Assembly (NCBI RefSeq): GCF_002161555.1
Contig: NZ_NFHZ01000003.1
Coordinates: 167,674-231,673 of the forward strand
DNA from: Barnesiella sp. An55
GTDB taxonomy: Bacteria; Bacteroidota; Bacteroidia; Bacteroidales; Barnesiellaceae
Reading direction: 5' to 3'
DNA length: 64,000 bases
Shown in pieces: positions 18,802-27,658 of the stretch. The notes under the pieces were generated by a model. That model worked only from the letters and a program-made list of their open reading frames with translations. It made no database searches and was not told where the DNA came from. The position numbers and the translations under genes were made by a program. Each line of letters opens with the position of its first letter. The stretch's first letter is position 1.

Positions 18802-19824
18802 TCAGATATGTTTTTTTATCCACTCCTTTCCCCGGGAGAGGAGCAGCAGGGTGCCGTCGGTCAACGGTCTCTTTTTCCATCGCAGGGCAATCTTCATGAG
18901 CCTGAAGATGAGCGGCAGGCGGGTAGCTGTCACAACCATGTCATAGTCCTGCCGGTAAACCTCTTCGATAAATTCCCAGCGCTCTCGGGAGGGGAAGTGC
19001 CCCTCGGCCGAGTACAGGGCATAGATCGACTGGTAGATGAGGTGGGCCCGTTCTTCCAAAATGCAGCGCTCGTATTCCCGGTTGTCGATGCCAAATAACC
19101 CGATGAGCTCCTGTCGCAGGGCATAAGCCTCGCGAGCGTAGGCCGACAGCGCCTTGTAGGGGAGCAGTCGGTGGGTGAGCGAGTCGGTGTCGCGCTGGAT
19201 ATAGTAATAGTCGATGTGGTCGATTAGCGCTATCGAGCGGCACTGTTTCACATAGTTCAGCACGAACAGGTGGTCTTCACCGTAGGAGTAGCGGGGGTCG
19301 AAGTGCAAGAGGTTCTCCTGTATGATGTCTCGTCGGAAAAGTTTGTTGCAGGGGCCTTTGGTGGTGTTGTGCATTTCGGCTTCGGCAAAGAGATTTCCTT
19401 GCTCGGGTTTGCTCCGGGCCGAGCGCGTGCGGTCGAACCCATAGGACTCTTCCTTTCCCGAGTTGTCGTAAAGCAGCAATATGCCCGCGATGGCCAGGTC
19501 GCTCTCGAAGAGGAGGAAGTGGGAGAGGTAGGTCGGCGACACCCGGTCGTCGGCATCGATAAAGGTGATGTATTCACCCCGGGCCAACGCCAGACCCCGG
19601 TTACGGGCTTCCGAAACGCCGGCGTTCGGCTGGTGCACCACGGCGATGCGTGAATCTTTGGTCGCATATCGGTCGGCAATTTCCCCCGAGGCATCGGTCG
19701 ATCCGTCGTCAATCAAGAGCAGTTCAAACGACGGGAAGTCCTGGCACAGCACGCTGTCGAGACATTCGGGCAAGAACTTCTCGGCATTGTAGATGGGAAT
19801 GATAATCGAGATGCGTGGTTCCAT
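18802..19824 (-). CDS. Glycosyltransferase family 2
   Basis: A 340-residue GT-A fold transferase. The N-terminus IIIPIYNAEKFLPECLDSVL and LLIDDGSTD are the classic nucleotide-binding start, and IDADD at about residue 95 is the DxD-type metal site. The basic C-terminal quarter (RWKKRP) and the RLPLIFRLMKIALRW segment suggest peripheral membrane attachment. It lies 9 bases from the fucosyltransferase gene upstream and is probably co-transcribed with it, so both likely build the same surface glycan. Confidence 0.9.
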   Translation of the reverse strand: MEPRISIIIPIYNAEKFLPECLDSVLCQDFPSFELLLIDDGSTDASGEIADRYATKDSRIAVVHQPNAGVSEARNRGLALARGEYITFIDADDRVSPTYLSHFLLFESDLAIAGILLLYDNSGKEESYGFDRTRSARSKPEQGNLFAEAEMHNTTKGPCNKLFRRDIIQENLLHFDPRYSYGEDHLFVLNYVKQCRSIALIDHIDYYYIQRDTDSLTHRLLPYKALSAYAREAYALRQELIGLFGIDNREYERCILEERAHLIYQSIYALYSAEGHFPSRERWEFIEEVYRQDYDMVVTATRLPLIFRLMKIALRWKKRPLTDGTLLLLSRGKEWIKKHI

Positions 19825-19833
19825 GGATGTGTG

Positions 19834-20790
19834 TTAGGGTTTACCGGGAGTATAGAGTTTGCGCAGAAGCCGGTTCCGGAACATGCGGGCTTTGCATTGA
19901 GCCATTCGGTTGTAGTCGAGTGTACGCCCGTAGTCTGGGCGGAATCGACGGGGAGCTGAAGCTATGCGGTAGAGGTATTCGTCGAGCCGGGGAATGAGGC
20001 GATCGTCGAGCCGGGGACTCTCGGCCAGGAAGCTGCGGTACAGGCGGTCGTCGCTATCGACACGTTTGATATAGTCGATGCAGCGGTCGAGGGTATCGAA
20101 GTCGTGCACGTTGATGAAGGTTGCCGGGTTTACCTCTTTGCCAATCAGTTGGTTTCCCCAGTAGATGGGCACGGTGCGGGCATAGAGAGCCTCCATGATT
20201 TTCTCGGTGGTATAGCCTTCGCCTTCGGAGTTTTCGAAAGCGATGTTGAATTTGTAGCGGGCAATGAAGTCGATTTTGTCTTCGACAGCCCCTCCCACGT
20301 TGTTGCGATATTGCCCTCCATAGGCGATGGGTTTGTATTGGGCAAGCTCTTCCTCGAACCGGAAGAGGAGCGGGTCGCGTTTCTGGTAATTGGAGATGAC
20401 CAGACTGCAAAATGGCCGTCGTTCGAGTGGGCCTCCGGCGGGCGACTCGAAAAACGATCCTTGCAACATGGGTGGGTAGCAGTCGTAGGTGGGATAGAGG
20501 GGAAATCGCAGGTAGCGTTCACCGAAGTCGAGATAGGCAAACCCGATGCCATAGTCGCAAAGGTTGAAGTCGGGGACGATATTTTCTCCGGTATAGAAGA
20601 CTTTGACCGAATCGAAATAGTCGAGATGTCGCTCGCCGAACCCCGAAAAGAAGAGCAGGTCGGAGGCTTCGGGACTGTCATCGGGCAAGATGGTCACGTC
20701 GAAATGGTGCGACAGCAACTCGGTGAAGAGAAAGTTTTCGGGTTCGAAGTAGTCCCAAAAGTCGGTATATCGTATGGTGAGTCTTTTCAT
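19834..20790 (-). CDS. Glycosyltransferase family 10, alpha-1,3/4-fucosyltransferase-like
   Basis: A 318-residue enzyme of family GT10, which transfers L-fucose from GDP-fucose, usually to GlcNAc within Lewis-type structures. The diagnostic motif is clear: YKFNIAFENSEGEGYTTEK followed by IMEAL and VPIYWGN. The ATG at 20790 (MKRLTIRYTDFW) was preferred to one at 20829 because the earlier start lies over the TAnnTTTG box. The C-terminal tail is rich in Arg and Lys, which in bacterial members helps membrane association. Fucosylated surface glycans are known in gut Bacteroidales and may mimic host antigens. The acceptor is unknown. Confidence 0.92.
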   Translation of the reverse strand: MKRLTIRYTDFWDYFEPENFLFTELLSHHFDVTILPDDSPEASDLLFFSGFGERHLDYFDSVKVFYTGENIVPDFNLCDYGIGFAYLDFGERYLRFPLYPTYDCYPPMLQGSFFESPAGGPLERRPFCSLVISNYQKRDPLLFRFEEELAQYKPIAYGGQYRNNVGGAVEDKIDFIARYKFNIAFENSEGEGYTTEKIMEALYARTVPIYWGNQLIGKEVNPATFINVHDFDTLDRCIDYIKRVDSDDRLYRSFLAESPRLDDRLIPRLDEYLYRIASAPRRFRPDYGRTLDYNRMAQCKARMFRNRLLRKLYTPGKP

Positions 20791-20816
20791 GGGGCGAAAG
20801 ATAGTTGCGACCGAAA

Positions 20817-20824
20817 CAAAAGTA
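20817..20824 (-). promoter_or_regulatory. Putative -7 element for the fucosyltransferase/GT2 pair
   Basis: TACTTTTG on the minus strand lies 26 bases before the ATG at 20790. No clear -33 TTTG was seen. Confidence 0.4.
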
Positions 20825-20894
20825 ATCATTTTTTTGAAAAAATGCGACCTCTGTCAGTCGAAATGAGCCTGGTGTGCAGTATTGTCGGGGCGGG

Positions 20895-21779
20895 TCAGTC
20901 AATGCTTGTCTTTTTTTGTCGGCGGTAGGCCATGGGCGAAATCTGTTTTTGTTTCTTGAAAAACTTGCAGAAGGCCCCCTGGTCCGAAAAGTGGAGCCTC
21001 TCGGCAATCTGGCCGATAGGAATGCGGTCGTCCTCGAGCAGAGCCATGGCCTGGTGAATAATTTCGTCGCAGATAACGGCGTGTGGGGTCTTCCCCACCA
21101 TCTCCTTGACAACCCGGGTGAGGTGTTTGGTCGAGATGCAGAGGGCGTTGGCATAGAACTCGATCTGGTGCTCCTCGGCAAAATGTTTCGACACAAGCGT
21201 CATGAATTGTAGTGTGATGAAGTCGCGCTTGCTCACATAGGGCGGCATGTCATTGGGGTTCTCCTGGTGAGAGAGCATGCAGTTTCCCAACTCGAGGCTG
21301 AAACTCTTGAAATAGACTCTGGTCAGTTCGCGGCGGTAGTAGTGCGAGGGGTTGGCAATCGTCTCTTTCAAGAGGACAAGTTGTTGCTCGAGTCGGTCGA
21401 TTTCGCTCGGTGAGAAGTGCCAGATGCGTATGTGTGGATGTTCGAGCGAGTAGTGCAGAGGGCCTGGGCGCAGATTCTTGAGCGATTCGCTGGCAAACTC
21501 GAACGAAACGAAGAGGCACCATCCTCGCAAATCTTGACTGGCCGATTCGACCCGAACCGAGGTCGTCTCCATAACGTCGAAATAGGAGTTGGACGCCACC
21601 TCGTAGGGGCGGTCGTTGACGGTCAGGCTCAGGCTGCCTTTGCACACCATCATGAACATGCGGCTTCCCGCGATGGTGATACCTTCCAGTTTGTAAAATT
21701 GTTCGGGCGAAATGAGTAGGATGAGGTTCCCTATGCGGCAACTCTCCGGGAAGAGGGAGGATAACTCTTGCTGTGTCAT
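20895..21779 (-). CDS. AraC-family transcriptional regulator
   Basis: A 294-residue regulator with a cupin-like N-terminal sensing domain (about residues 15-130) and two helix-turn-helix units in the last 100 residues (EFYANALCISTKHLTRVVKEMVGKTPHAV and IGQIAERLHFSDQGAFCKFFKK). It is transcribed divergently from the RND efflux operon, with 205 bases between the two starts, so control of that operon is a reasonable inference. Its C-terminal arrangement is canonical. The effector molecule is unknown. Confidence 0.9.
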   Translation of the reverse strand: MTQQELSSLFPESCRIGNLILLISPEQFYKLEGITIAGSRMFMMVCKGSLSLTVNDRPYEVASNSYFDVMETTSVRVESASQDLRGWCLFVSFEFASESLKNLRPGPLHYSLEHPHIRIWHFSPSEIDRLEQQLVLLKETIANPSHYYRRELTRVYFKSFSLELGNCMLSHQENPNDMPPYVSKRDFITLQFMTLVSKHFAEEHQIEFYANALCISTKHLTRVVKEMVGKTPHAVICDEIIHQAMALLEDDRIPIGQIAERLHFSDQGAFCKFFKKQKQISPMAYRRQKKTSID

Positions 21780-21811
21780 GGTGCGATTGATTTATGTGAT
21801 GTTGAATGGTG

Positions 21812-21819
21812 CAAAAATA
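21812..21819 (-). promoter_or_regulatory. Putative -7 element for the AraC-type regulator
   Basis: TATTTTTG on the minus strand lies about 32 bases before the start codon, with an ATTG (-33-like) 21 bases further upstream. The 21840-21984 interval also contains a loose dyad, GACAA (21901-21905) with TTGTC (21919-21923), that could be an operator. Confidence 0.4.
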
Positions 21820-21984
21820 GAGCAAAATGTCTCTAAAATACAATTCTATACGTCAAATAGACATACGATTTCCTAATAAATTCTAATGTGGTACCATTTG
21901 GACAAATCCTTGCGCCAATTGTCTAAGCGGGAGATGAATAATGGCTCCTATTTTTACGACAGGAAATAAAAAATTTAACTAAAA

Positions 21985-23115
21985 ATGAAGGTAAAAAGAT
22001 TTTTTGTATGGGGTTTATGCTTTGCCGGAATGTTGGCGGGATGTCAACAAAAGGCCGGGGAGCAGAGTGGAGGGGATACCTATCCGCTTTTGACGTTGAA
22101 GCCCGAGGATCGGCAGTTGTCGGTCAAATACTCGGCCGTGATAGAAGGTAAACAGGATGTAGAGGTGCGCCCGCAGGTATCGGGCACAATCACCCGGGTA
22201 CTGGTCGAGGAGGGTGCCCATGTGCGCAAGGGCGAGGTACTCTTTGTCATCGACCAGGTGCCCTATAAGGCCGCTTTGCAGAAGGCTGTCGCCGCCGTGG
22301 CAACGGCCGAGGCCAACGAGGCCACGGCCAAACAGACTCTCGAGGGAAAGGAGTTGCTTTTTGCCGACCGGGTGATTTCGGACTTTGAGCTGCACACGGC
22401 TCAAAACGAGTACAAGAGTGCGCAGGCGGCTTTGCAGCAGGCTCGGGCCGAGCTGACCGATGCGCAGAACAATCTCTCTTATACCGAGGTGAAGAGTCCC
22501 GTCGATGGGTATGCCGGCATGACCTCGTTTCGTATCGGGGCGCTGGTGAGTGCGTCGATGACCGAGCCGCTCATACGGGTATCGGACAACTCGCAGATGT
22601 ATGTCTATTTCTCCCTCACCGAGAAACAGGTGCTCGGGCTCACGGCCCGCTATGGGTCACTCGACAAGGCTCTCGCCTCTTTCCCCGAAGTTTCGCTCGA
22701 GTTGAACGACGGTTCGATTTACGGGACGAAGGGTAGGGTCGATGTCATCAGCGGTATGATCGACAAGACCACGGGCACGGTGAGCCTGCGGGCCGTCTTT
22801 GACAACAAGGACAAACGGTTGTTGAGCGGTGGGTCGGCCAATGTGATTGTGCCCTACGACCGCAAGCAGTGTCTGGTCATCCCGCAGGGAGGGACCTATG
22901 AGATTCAAGATCGCGTGTTTGCCTACAAGGTGGTCGATGGGAAAGCTGTATCGACCCCCATCGAGGTGTTTGAGATAAACGATGGTAGCGAGTATATTGT
23001 CGAGAGCGGACTGCAACCGGGCGATGTAATCGTGTCGGAGGGTGCGGGCCTGTTGAAAGAGGGTACCGTGGTCGATCCCACGGCGGCAGCATCGGCAGCT
23101 AAAGAGGAGGATTGA
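21985..23115 (+). CDS. RND efflux periplasmic adaptor lipoprotein (AcrA/MexA type)
   Basis: A 376-residue membrane-fusion protein linking an RND pump to an outer-membrane channel. It has a lipoprotein signal (lipobox LAGC), a biotinyl-lipoyl-like region (VEVRPQVSGTITRVLVEEGAHVRKGEVLFVID), an alpha-helical hairpin of about 60 residues rich in Ala, Glu and Gln, a second lipoyl half (VKSPVDGYAG) and beta-barrel and membrane-proximal domains to the end. Length and order match AcrA-type adaptors. It is the first gene of a three-gene efflux operon whose pump gene is disrupted, so its present function is questionable. Confidence 0.93.
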   Translation: MKVKRFFVWGLCFAGMLAGCQQKAGEQSGGDTYPLLTLKPEDRQLSVKYSAVIEGKQDVEVRPQVSGTITRVLVEEGAHVRKGEVLFVIDQVPYKAALQKAVAAVATAEANEATAKQTLEGKELLFADRVISDFELHTAQNEYKSAQAALQQARAELTDAQNNLSYTEVKSPVDGYAGMTSFRIGALVSASMTEPLIRVSDNSQMYVYFSLTEKQVLGLTARYGSLDKALASFPEVSLELNDGSIYGTKGRVDVISGMIDKTTGTVSLRAVFDNKDKRLLSGGSANVIVPYDRKQCLVIPQGGTYEIQDRVFAYKVVDGKAVSTPIEVFEINDGSEYIVESGLQPGDVIVSEGAGLLKEGTVVDPTAAASAAKEED

Positions 23116-23117
23116 CC

Positions 23118-26113
23118 ATGAAGTTGCAGTATTTCATAGACCGGCCCATCTTGTCGATGGTGATCTCGGTCGTTATCCTCGTAGCAGGATTGATCGGGCT
23201 TTATGCCCTGTCGGTGGAGCAATACCCCGATATTGCGCCGCCTACCATACGGGTATCCACGACTTATAGCGGAGCCAATGCTGAGGCGGTGCAGAAGAGT
23301 GTCATCGTGCCGCTCGAGGAGGCAATCAATGGTGTGGAGAACATGACCTACATGACCTCGACAGCCAGTAACACGGGTAGTGCCGAGATTACAGTTTACT
23401 TCAAGCAGGGCAGCGACCCCGATATGGCGGCCGTGAACGTGCAGAACAAGGTCTCTACCGCCACCTCGCTGTTGCCGGCCGAGGTGACCAAGGTGGGTGT
23501 GACCACCATGAAGCGGCAGAGCAGTATGCTGAAGATTTTCGGTCTCTACAGTCCCAACGGCACATACGACGAGGCTTTCCTTACCAACTATCTGAGCATC
23601 AATATCAAGCCGCAGATTCAGCGTATATCGGGCGTAGGCGAGGTGAATGTGATGGGTGGCGACTACGCCATGCGCATCTGGCTGAAGCCCGACGTGATGG
23701 CCCAGTATGAACTGGAGCCGAGCGATGTGGAGGCGGCTCTCTCGAGCCAGAATATCGAGGCCTCGACGGGTGCTATCGGTGAGGATTCGAAGAATGTCTA
23801 TCAATATACGCTCAAGTATCGCGGACGTCTCGAGAAGGAGCAGGAGTTTGAAGAGATTGTCATCAAGGCCTTCGACGACGGCCGGGTGTTGCGGTTGAAA
23901 GATATCGCTACCGTCGAACTGGGCTCGCAGAGCTACTCCTATACCGGCCGGGTGAATGGGGCGCCGGGCTCGACCTGTATGATTAACCAGACGGCCGGCA
24001 CCAATGCCAACGAGATTATTACCAACATCGACAACTATCTCGACGAGTTGCAAGAGACGCTGCCCGAGGATATGGAGATCGTGGAGCTGATGAGTACCAA
24101 AAACTTCCTCGATGCCTCGATTAACGAGGTAATCAAGACGCTGCTCGAGGCTATCATTCTGGTGGTGCTGGTGGTCTATGTCTTCCTGCAGAACCCACGC
24201 TCGACGCTCATCCCCACCATCAGTATCTTCGTGTCGCTCATCGGTACCTTTGCCGTGCTCTATCTGGCGGGGTTCAGCATCAACCTGCTCACCCTGTTTG
24301 CTCTGGTACTGGCCATCGGTACGATTGTCGATGATGCCATCATTGTGGTCGAGGCGGTGCAGGTGCGGTTCGACGAAGGGTATCGCTCGCCCTATAAGGC
24401 CTCGATCGATGCGATGAGCGGCATCTCGTCGGCCATTGTCACCTCTACGCTGGTGTTTATGGCGGTATTTGTGCCGGTGTCGTTCATGGGGGGCACATCG
24501 GGTGTGTTCTATACCCAGTTTGGTATCACGATGGCGGTAGCCGTGGGCATCTCGGCCATCAACGCCCTCACCCTCTCGCCGGCACTCTGTGCTCTGCTGT
24601 TGCGGCCCAACGAGATTCTGGTCGATGGGAAGAAGCCTGAGTTTTCGACCCGCTTCAGGCTGGCCTTCGACTCTATATTCAAGCGTCTTGTTCGCAAGTA
24701 TAAGGAGGGCGCCAAATTCTTCATCAGGCACAAATGGCTGGTGTGGACTATGTTTGCCGCCTCGGTGGGGCTGTTGCTCTATTTCATGGCCACGACCAAG
24801 ACCAGTCTGGTGCCTTCGGAAGATACCGGCTCTATCTTCGTGAGCCTCGATACCCCGGCCGGCAGTACTCTGGCCGAGACGGCGAGTATCATGGACAAGG
24901 TAGAGGCCGAACTGAAACAGATCCCGCAAATCGACAACTTCAACAACGTGGCCGGTTTCGGTATGGGCACGGGTAGTGGTTCGTCGCATGGTATGTTCAT
25001 TATCAAACTGAAACCGTGGGACGAGCGCCCGGGTGAGGAGAACAGTGTCGATGCCATCTCGGCCGAGATTTACCGGCGCACGGCTCATATCAAGAATGCC
25101 CGACTGTTTGTCTTCTCGCCGCCCATGATTTCGGGTTATGGCACGGGCAACAGTTTCGAGCTCTATCTGCAGGACCGCTCGGGCAAGGGTATCGATGCCT
25201 TGAGCCAGGTGACTAACAACTTCCTGGTCGAGCTGAACAAGCGTCCCGAAATCGAGATGGCCTATACTTCGTTCAGTGCCAACTTCCCCCAGTATCGCGT
25301 CGATGTCGATGAGGCCCAGTGCCAGCGGGCCGGCATCACCACCGACAAGGTGCTCTCGGTACTCTCGGGTTATTTCGGCAGCATCTATGCCTCGAACTTC
25401 AACCGTTTCACCAAGTTGTACCGGGTTATCATCCAGGCTCCGTCGGACAGCCGCAAGAGCATCCAGTCGCTCGATAATATCTTTGTGAAGACCTCCGACG
25501 GCATGGCACCCATCAGCCAGTTTGTAACACTCACCAAGACCTATGGCGCCGAGTCGCTCACGCGGTTCAACATGTTCTCGTCGATCAACGTGCAGGGCAT
25601 GCCGGCCAGCGGTTACAGTTCGGGCGATGTGATTAATGCCGTGAAAGAGGTAGCGGCGCAAACCCTGCCCACCGGTTACGGCTATGAGTTCTCGGGGATG
25701 ACCCGCGAGGAGGAGCAGATGGCCGATTCGCACGACACGGTGATTATCTATGGTGTTTGTATCCTCTTCATCTATCTCATACTTTGTGCGCTCTATGAGA
25801 GTCTGTTCATTCCCCTGGCTGTGATTCTGTCGGTACCGTTTGGCTTGATGGGCAGCTTCCTGTTTGCCCGCTTGTGGGGTATTGAGAACAACATCTATTT
25901 GCAGACGGCCCTGACGATGATCTTCGGGTTGCTCCCGCTTATGTTTGCATCGGGGGTAGGTGCCAACGGTAATACGTCGCTGGGTGTAGGTACCGTGGGG
26001 GTATGCTCATCGGCACAATTGCCCTGCTGTTTGTAACGCCCGTCTTCTTCATCACCTTCCAGTATATCGAGGAGCGGGTTATGGGTAAACGTAAAGAGGA
26101 TAGAAAGATATGA
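23118..26113 (+). pseudogene. RND (HAE1/AcrB-type) efflux pump, apparently disrupted near its 3' end
   Basis: Inner-membrane proton-driven drug exporter of the AcrB type. From ATG 23118 the frame is intact through both periplasmic porter regions and the first ten or so helices, including the FALVLAIGTIVDDAIIVVEAV helix with its acidic pair. Two defects follow. At about 25900-25912 the sequence goes from NNIYLQT straight to ALTMIFGLLPLMF, omitting the roughly 45 residues that normally hold the GLLAKTAIL helix and the following RLRPILM loop. At 25997-26001 a run of five G is one base short: the frame then ends at 26036, whereas adding one G restores VGGMLIGTIALLFVTPVFF through to TGA 26111-26113, which overlaps the next ATG. 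The corrected length is about 998 residues, about 45 below the family norm. Either the gene is a recent pseudogene or the assembly is faulty here. Confidence 0.8.
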
Positions 26114-27480
26114 AAAAGATAATATGTATAGCGATGTGTGCCCTGCTGTTGAGCAGTTGCCACATCTACAAACAATACGAACGGCCCGAGGAGCTGCCGG
26201 TCGATAGCCTCTTCAGGGGTGCCGAGTCATATACGACCAACGACTCGCTCACTTGGGGCGACCTCGCCTGGGAGGAGGTTTTCCAGGATACCTTGTTGCA
26301 GCGTCTCATTCGATTTGGGCTCGACAACAACACCGATTTGCAGACGGCTCTGTTGCGGGTCGATGAGGCGAAGGCCCAGCTCACGGCAGCCCGTCTTGCC
26401 TTTCTGCCGTCGCTCACCCTGTCGCCGCAGGGCTCGATAAGCAGTACCGATGGGGCCAAGGCGGTGAAGACCTATGAGATACCGGTTCAGGCCAGTTGGG
26501 AGATCGATCTCTTTGGCAATCTGCTCAATGCCGCACGGGGCTCCCGCTCCACCTTGTTGCAGCAGGAGGCCTATCGGCAGGCCATCCAGTCGGAGGTGAT
26601 TGCCACCATAGCCAACAACTACTATTCGTTGCTGATGCTCGACGAACAGGTCGAGTTGAGCCAATCGACCCTCTCGCTTTGGCAGGAGCAGGTGCGCATC
26701 ATGGAGTCGCTCCTGAAGGTGGGCGAAGAGACCGAGAATGCCGTCACCCAGGCTCGGGCCAACCTGTATGAGCTGGAGGCGACCCATAACGATCTGTTGC
26801 GTCAGCAACGAGAGGCCGAGAATTCGCTCTGCACCGTGCTGGGTGTGACGCCCCGGGCCATCGAGCGGGGGCGGCTTGCCGGGCAGCAGTTCCCCGAAAT
26901 CTTCAACGTGGGGGTACCGTTGCGGTTGCTCTCGAAACGGCCCGATGTGCGTGAGGCCGAGATGACCCTGGCCAGTGCCTACTACACGACCAACCAGGCG
27001 CGGTCGGCCTTCTATCCCAATCTTACCCTCTCGGGCAGTGCGGGATGGACCAACTCGCTGGGGCAGGTGGTGACCAATCCCGGCGGGTGGATTCTCTCGG
27101 CCGTGGCCTCGTTGACTCAACCGATTTTCAATCGGGGAAAACTGGTATCGAACCTGCGGGTGTCGAAAGACGAGGAGCAGATTGCTTTGCTCAATTACAA
27201 ACAGACCCTGCTCGATGCCGGGCAGGAGGTGAGTGATGCACTCTATGCCGTCGAGTCGGCCGAGCGCAATCTCGAGATTCACCAAAAGCAGTGCCGCGAA
27301 TTGGAACGTACGGTCGAGACCTCTACCGCCCTTTACAAGACGGGCAATGCCACCTATCTCGAACTGCTCACCGCGCAGCAGTCGTTGCTGAATGCCCGAC
27401 TGAACATGGTGTCGGACAGTTTCACCCATTGCCAGTCGATTATCACCCTTTACAATGCCCTGGGAGGCGGTAGCGACTGA
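26110..27480 (+). CDS. TolC-family outer-membrane efflux channel lipoprotein (OprM/NodT type)
   Basis: A 456-residue outer-membrane factor that forms a trimeric channel with long periplasmic helices. A lipoprotein signal ends in LSSC, and two OEP repeats follow, with landmark segments DNNTDLQTALLRVDEAKAQL and KRPDVREAEMTLASAY. The ATGA overlap with the corrected stop of the pump gene shows that the three efflux genes form one operon. The channel could still pair with another pump if the local one is inactive. Confidence 0.93.
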   Translation: MKKIICIAMCALLLSSCHIYKQYERPEELPVDSLFRGAESYTTNDSLTWGDLAWEEVFQDTLLQRLIRFGLDNNTDLQTALLRVDEAKAQLTAARLAFLPSLTLSPQGSISSTDGAKAVKTYEIPVQASWEIDLFGNLLNAARGSRSTLLQQEAYRQAIQSEVIATIANNYYSLLMLDEQVELSQSTLSLWQEQVRIMESLLKVGEETENAVTQARANLYELEATHNDLLRQQREAENSLCTVLGVTPRAIERGRLAGQQFPEIFNVGVPLRLLSKRPDVREAEMTLASAYYTTNQARSAFYPNLTLSGSAGWTNSLGQVVTNPGGWILSAVASLTQPIFNRGKLVSNLRVSKDEEQIALLNYKQTLLDAGQEVSDALYAVESAERNLEIHQKQCRELERTVETSTALYKTGNATYLELLTAQQSLLNARLNMVSDSFTHCQSIITLYNALGGGSD

Positions 27481-27502
27481 TTGGGCCAAGCCTTGCGTTG
27501 AC

Positions 27503-27530
27503 GGGAACCGACAAGTCAGGTTCCCTGCTT
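27503..27530 (+). terminator. Weak terminator-like hairpin after the efflux operon
   Basis: GGGAACC (27503-27509) pairs with GGTTCCC (27519-27525), followed by TGCTTTT. The T-tract is short, so termination may be partial. Confidence 0.45.
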
Positions 27531-27569
27531 TTGATAGAACTTGTTTTATGTGATGATTTATGAAAGGAG

Positions 27570-27612
27570 GTGCAGCGGCCGACGGGAGTGAACATCTCGT
27601 TTGTCGCTGCAC
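27570..27612. repeat. 8-bp inverted repeat with 27-base loop between convergent genes
   Basis: GTGCAGCG (27570-27577) is perfectly complementary to CGCTGCAC (27605-27612). It lies between the efflux operon and the converging TIGR03915 gene; no T-tract follows on either strand. It may be a large stem-loop in the 3' untranslated RNA of either unit; function unknown. Confidence 0.45.
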
Positions 27613-27658
27613 TTGTGTGCAGACTTGTCAACTGTGCCGCCGGCCGGGGTGGCAATTG

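Noticed and set aside
22923..25733. A 936-codon open frame on the minus strand
   Set aside because: It is antisense to the adaptor/RND pump genes, is rich in His, Arg and Asp without domain order, and reflects the high GC third positions of the real genes.
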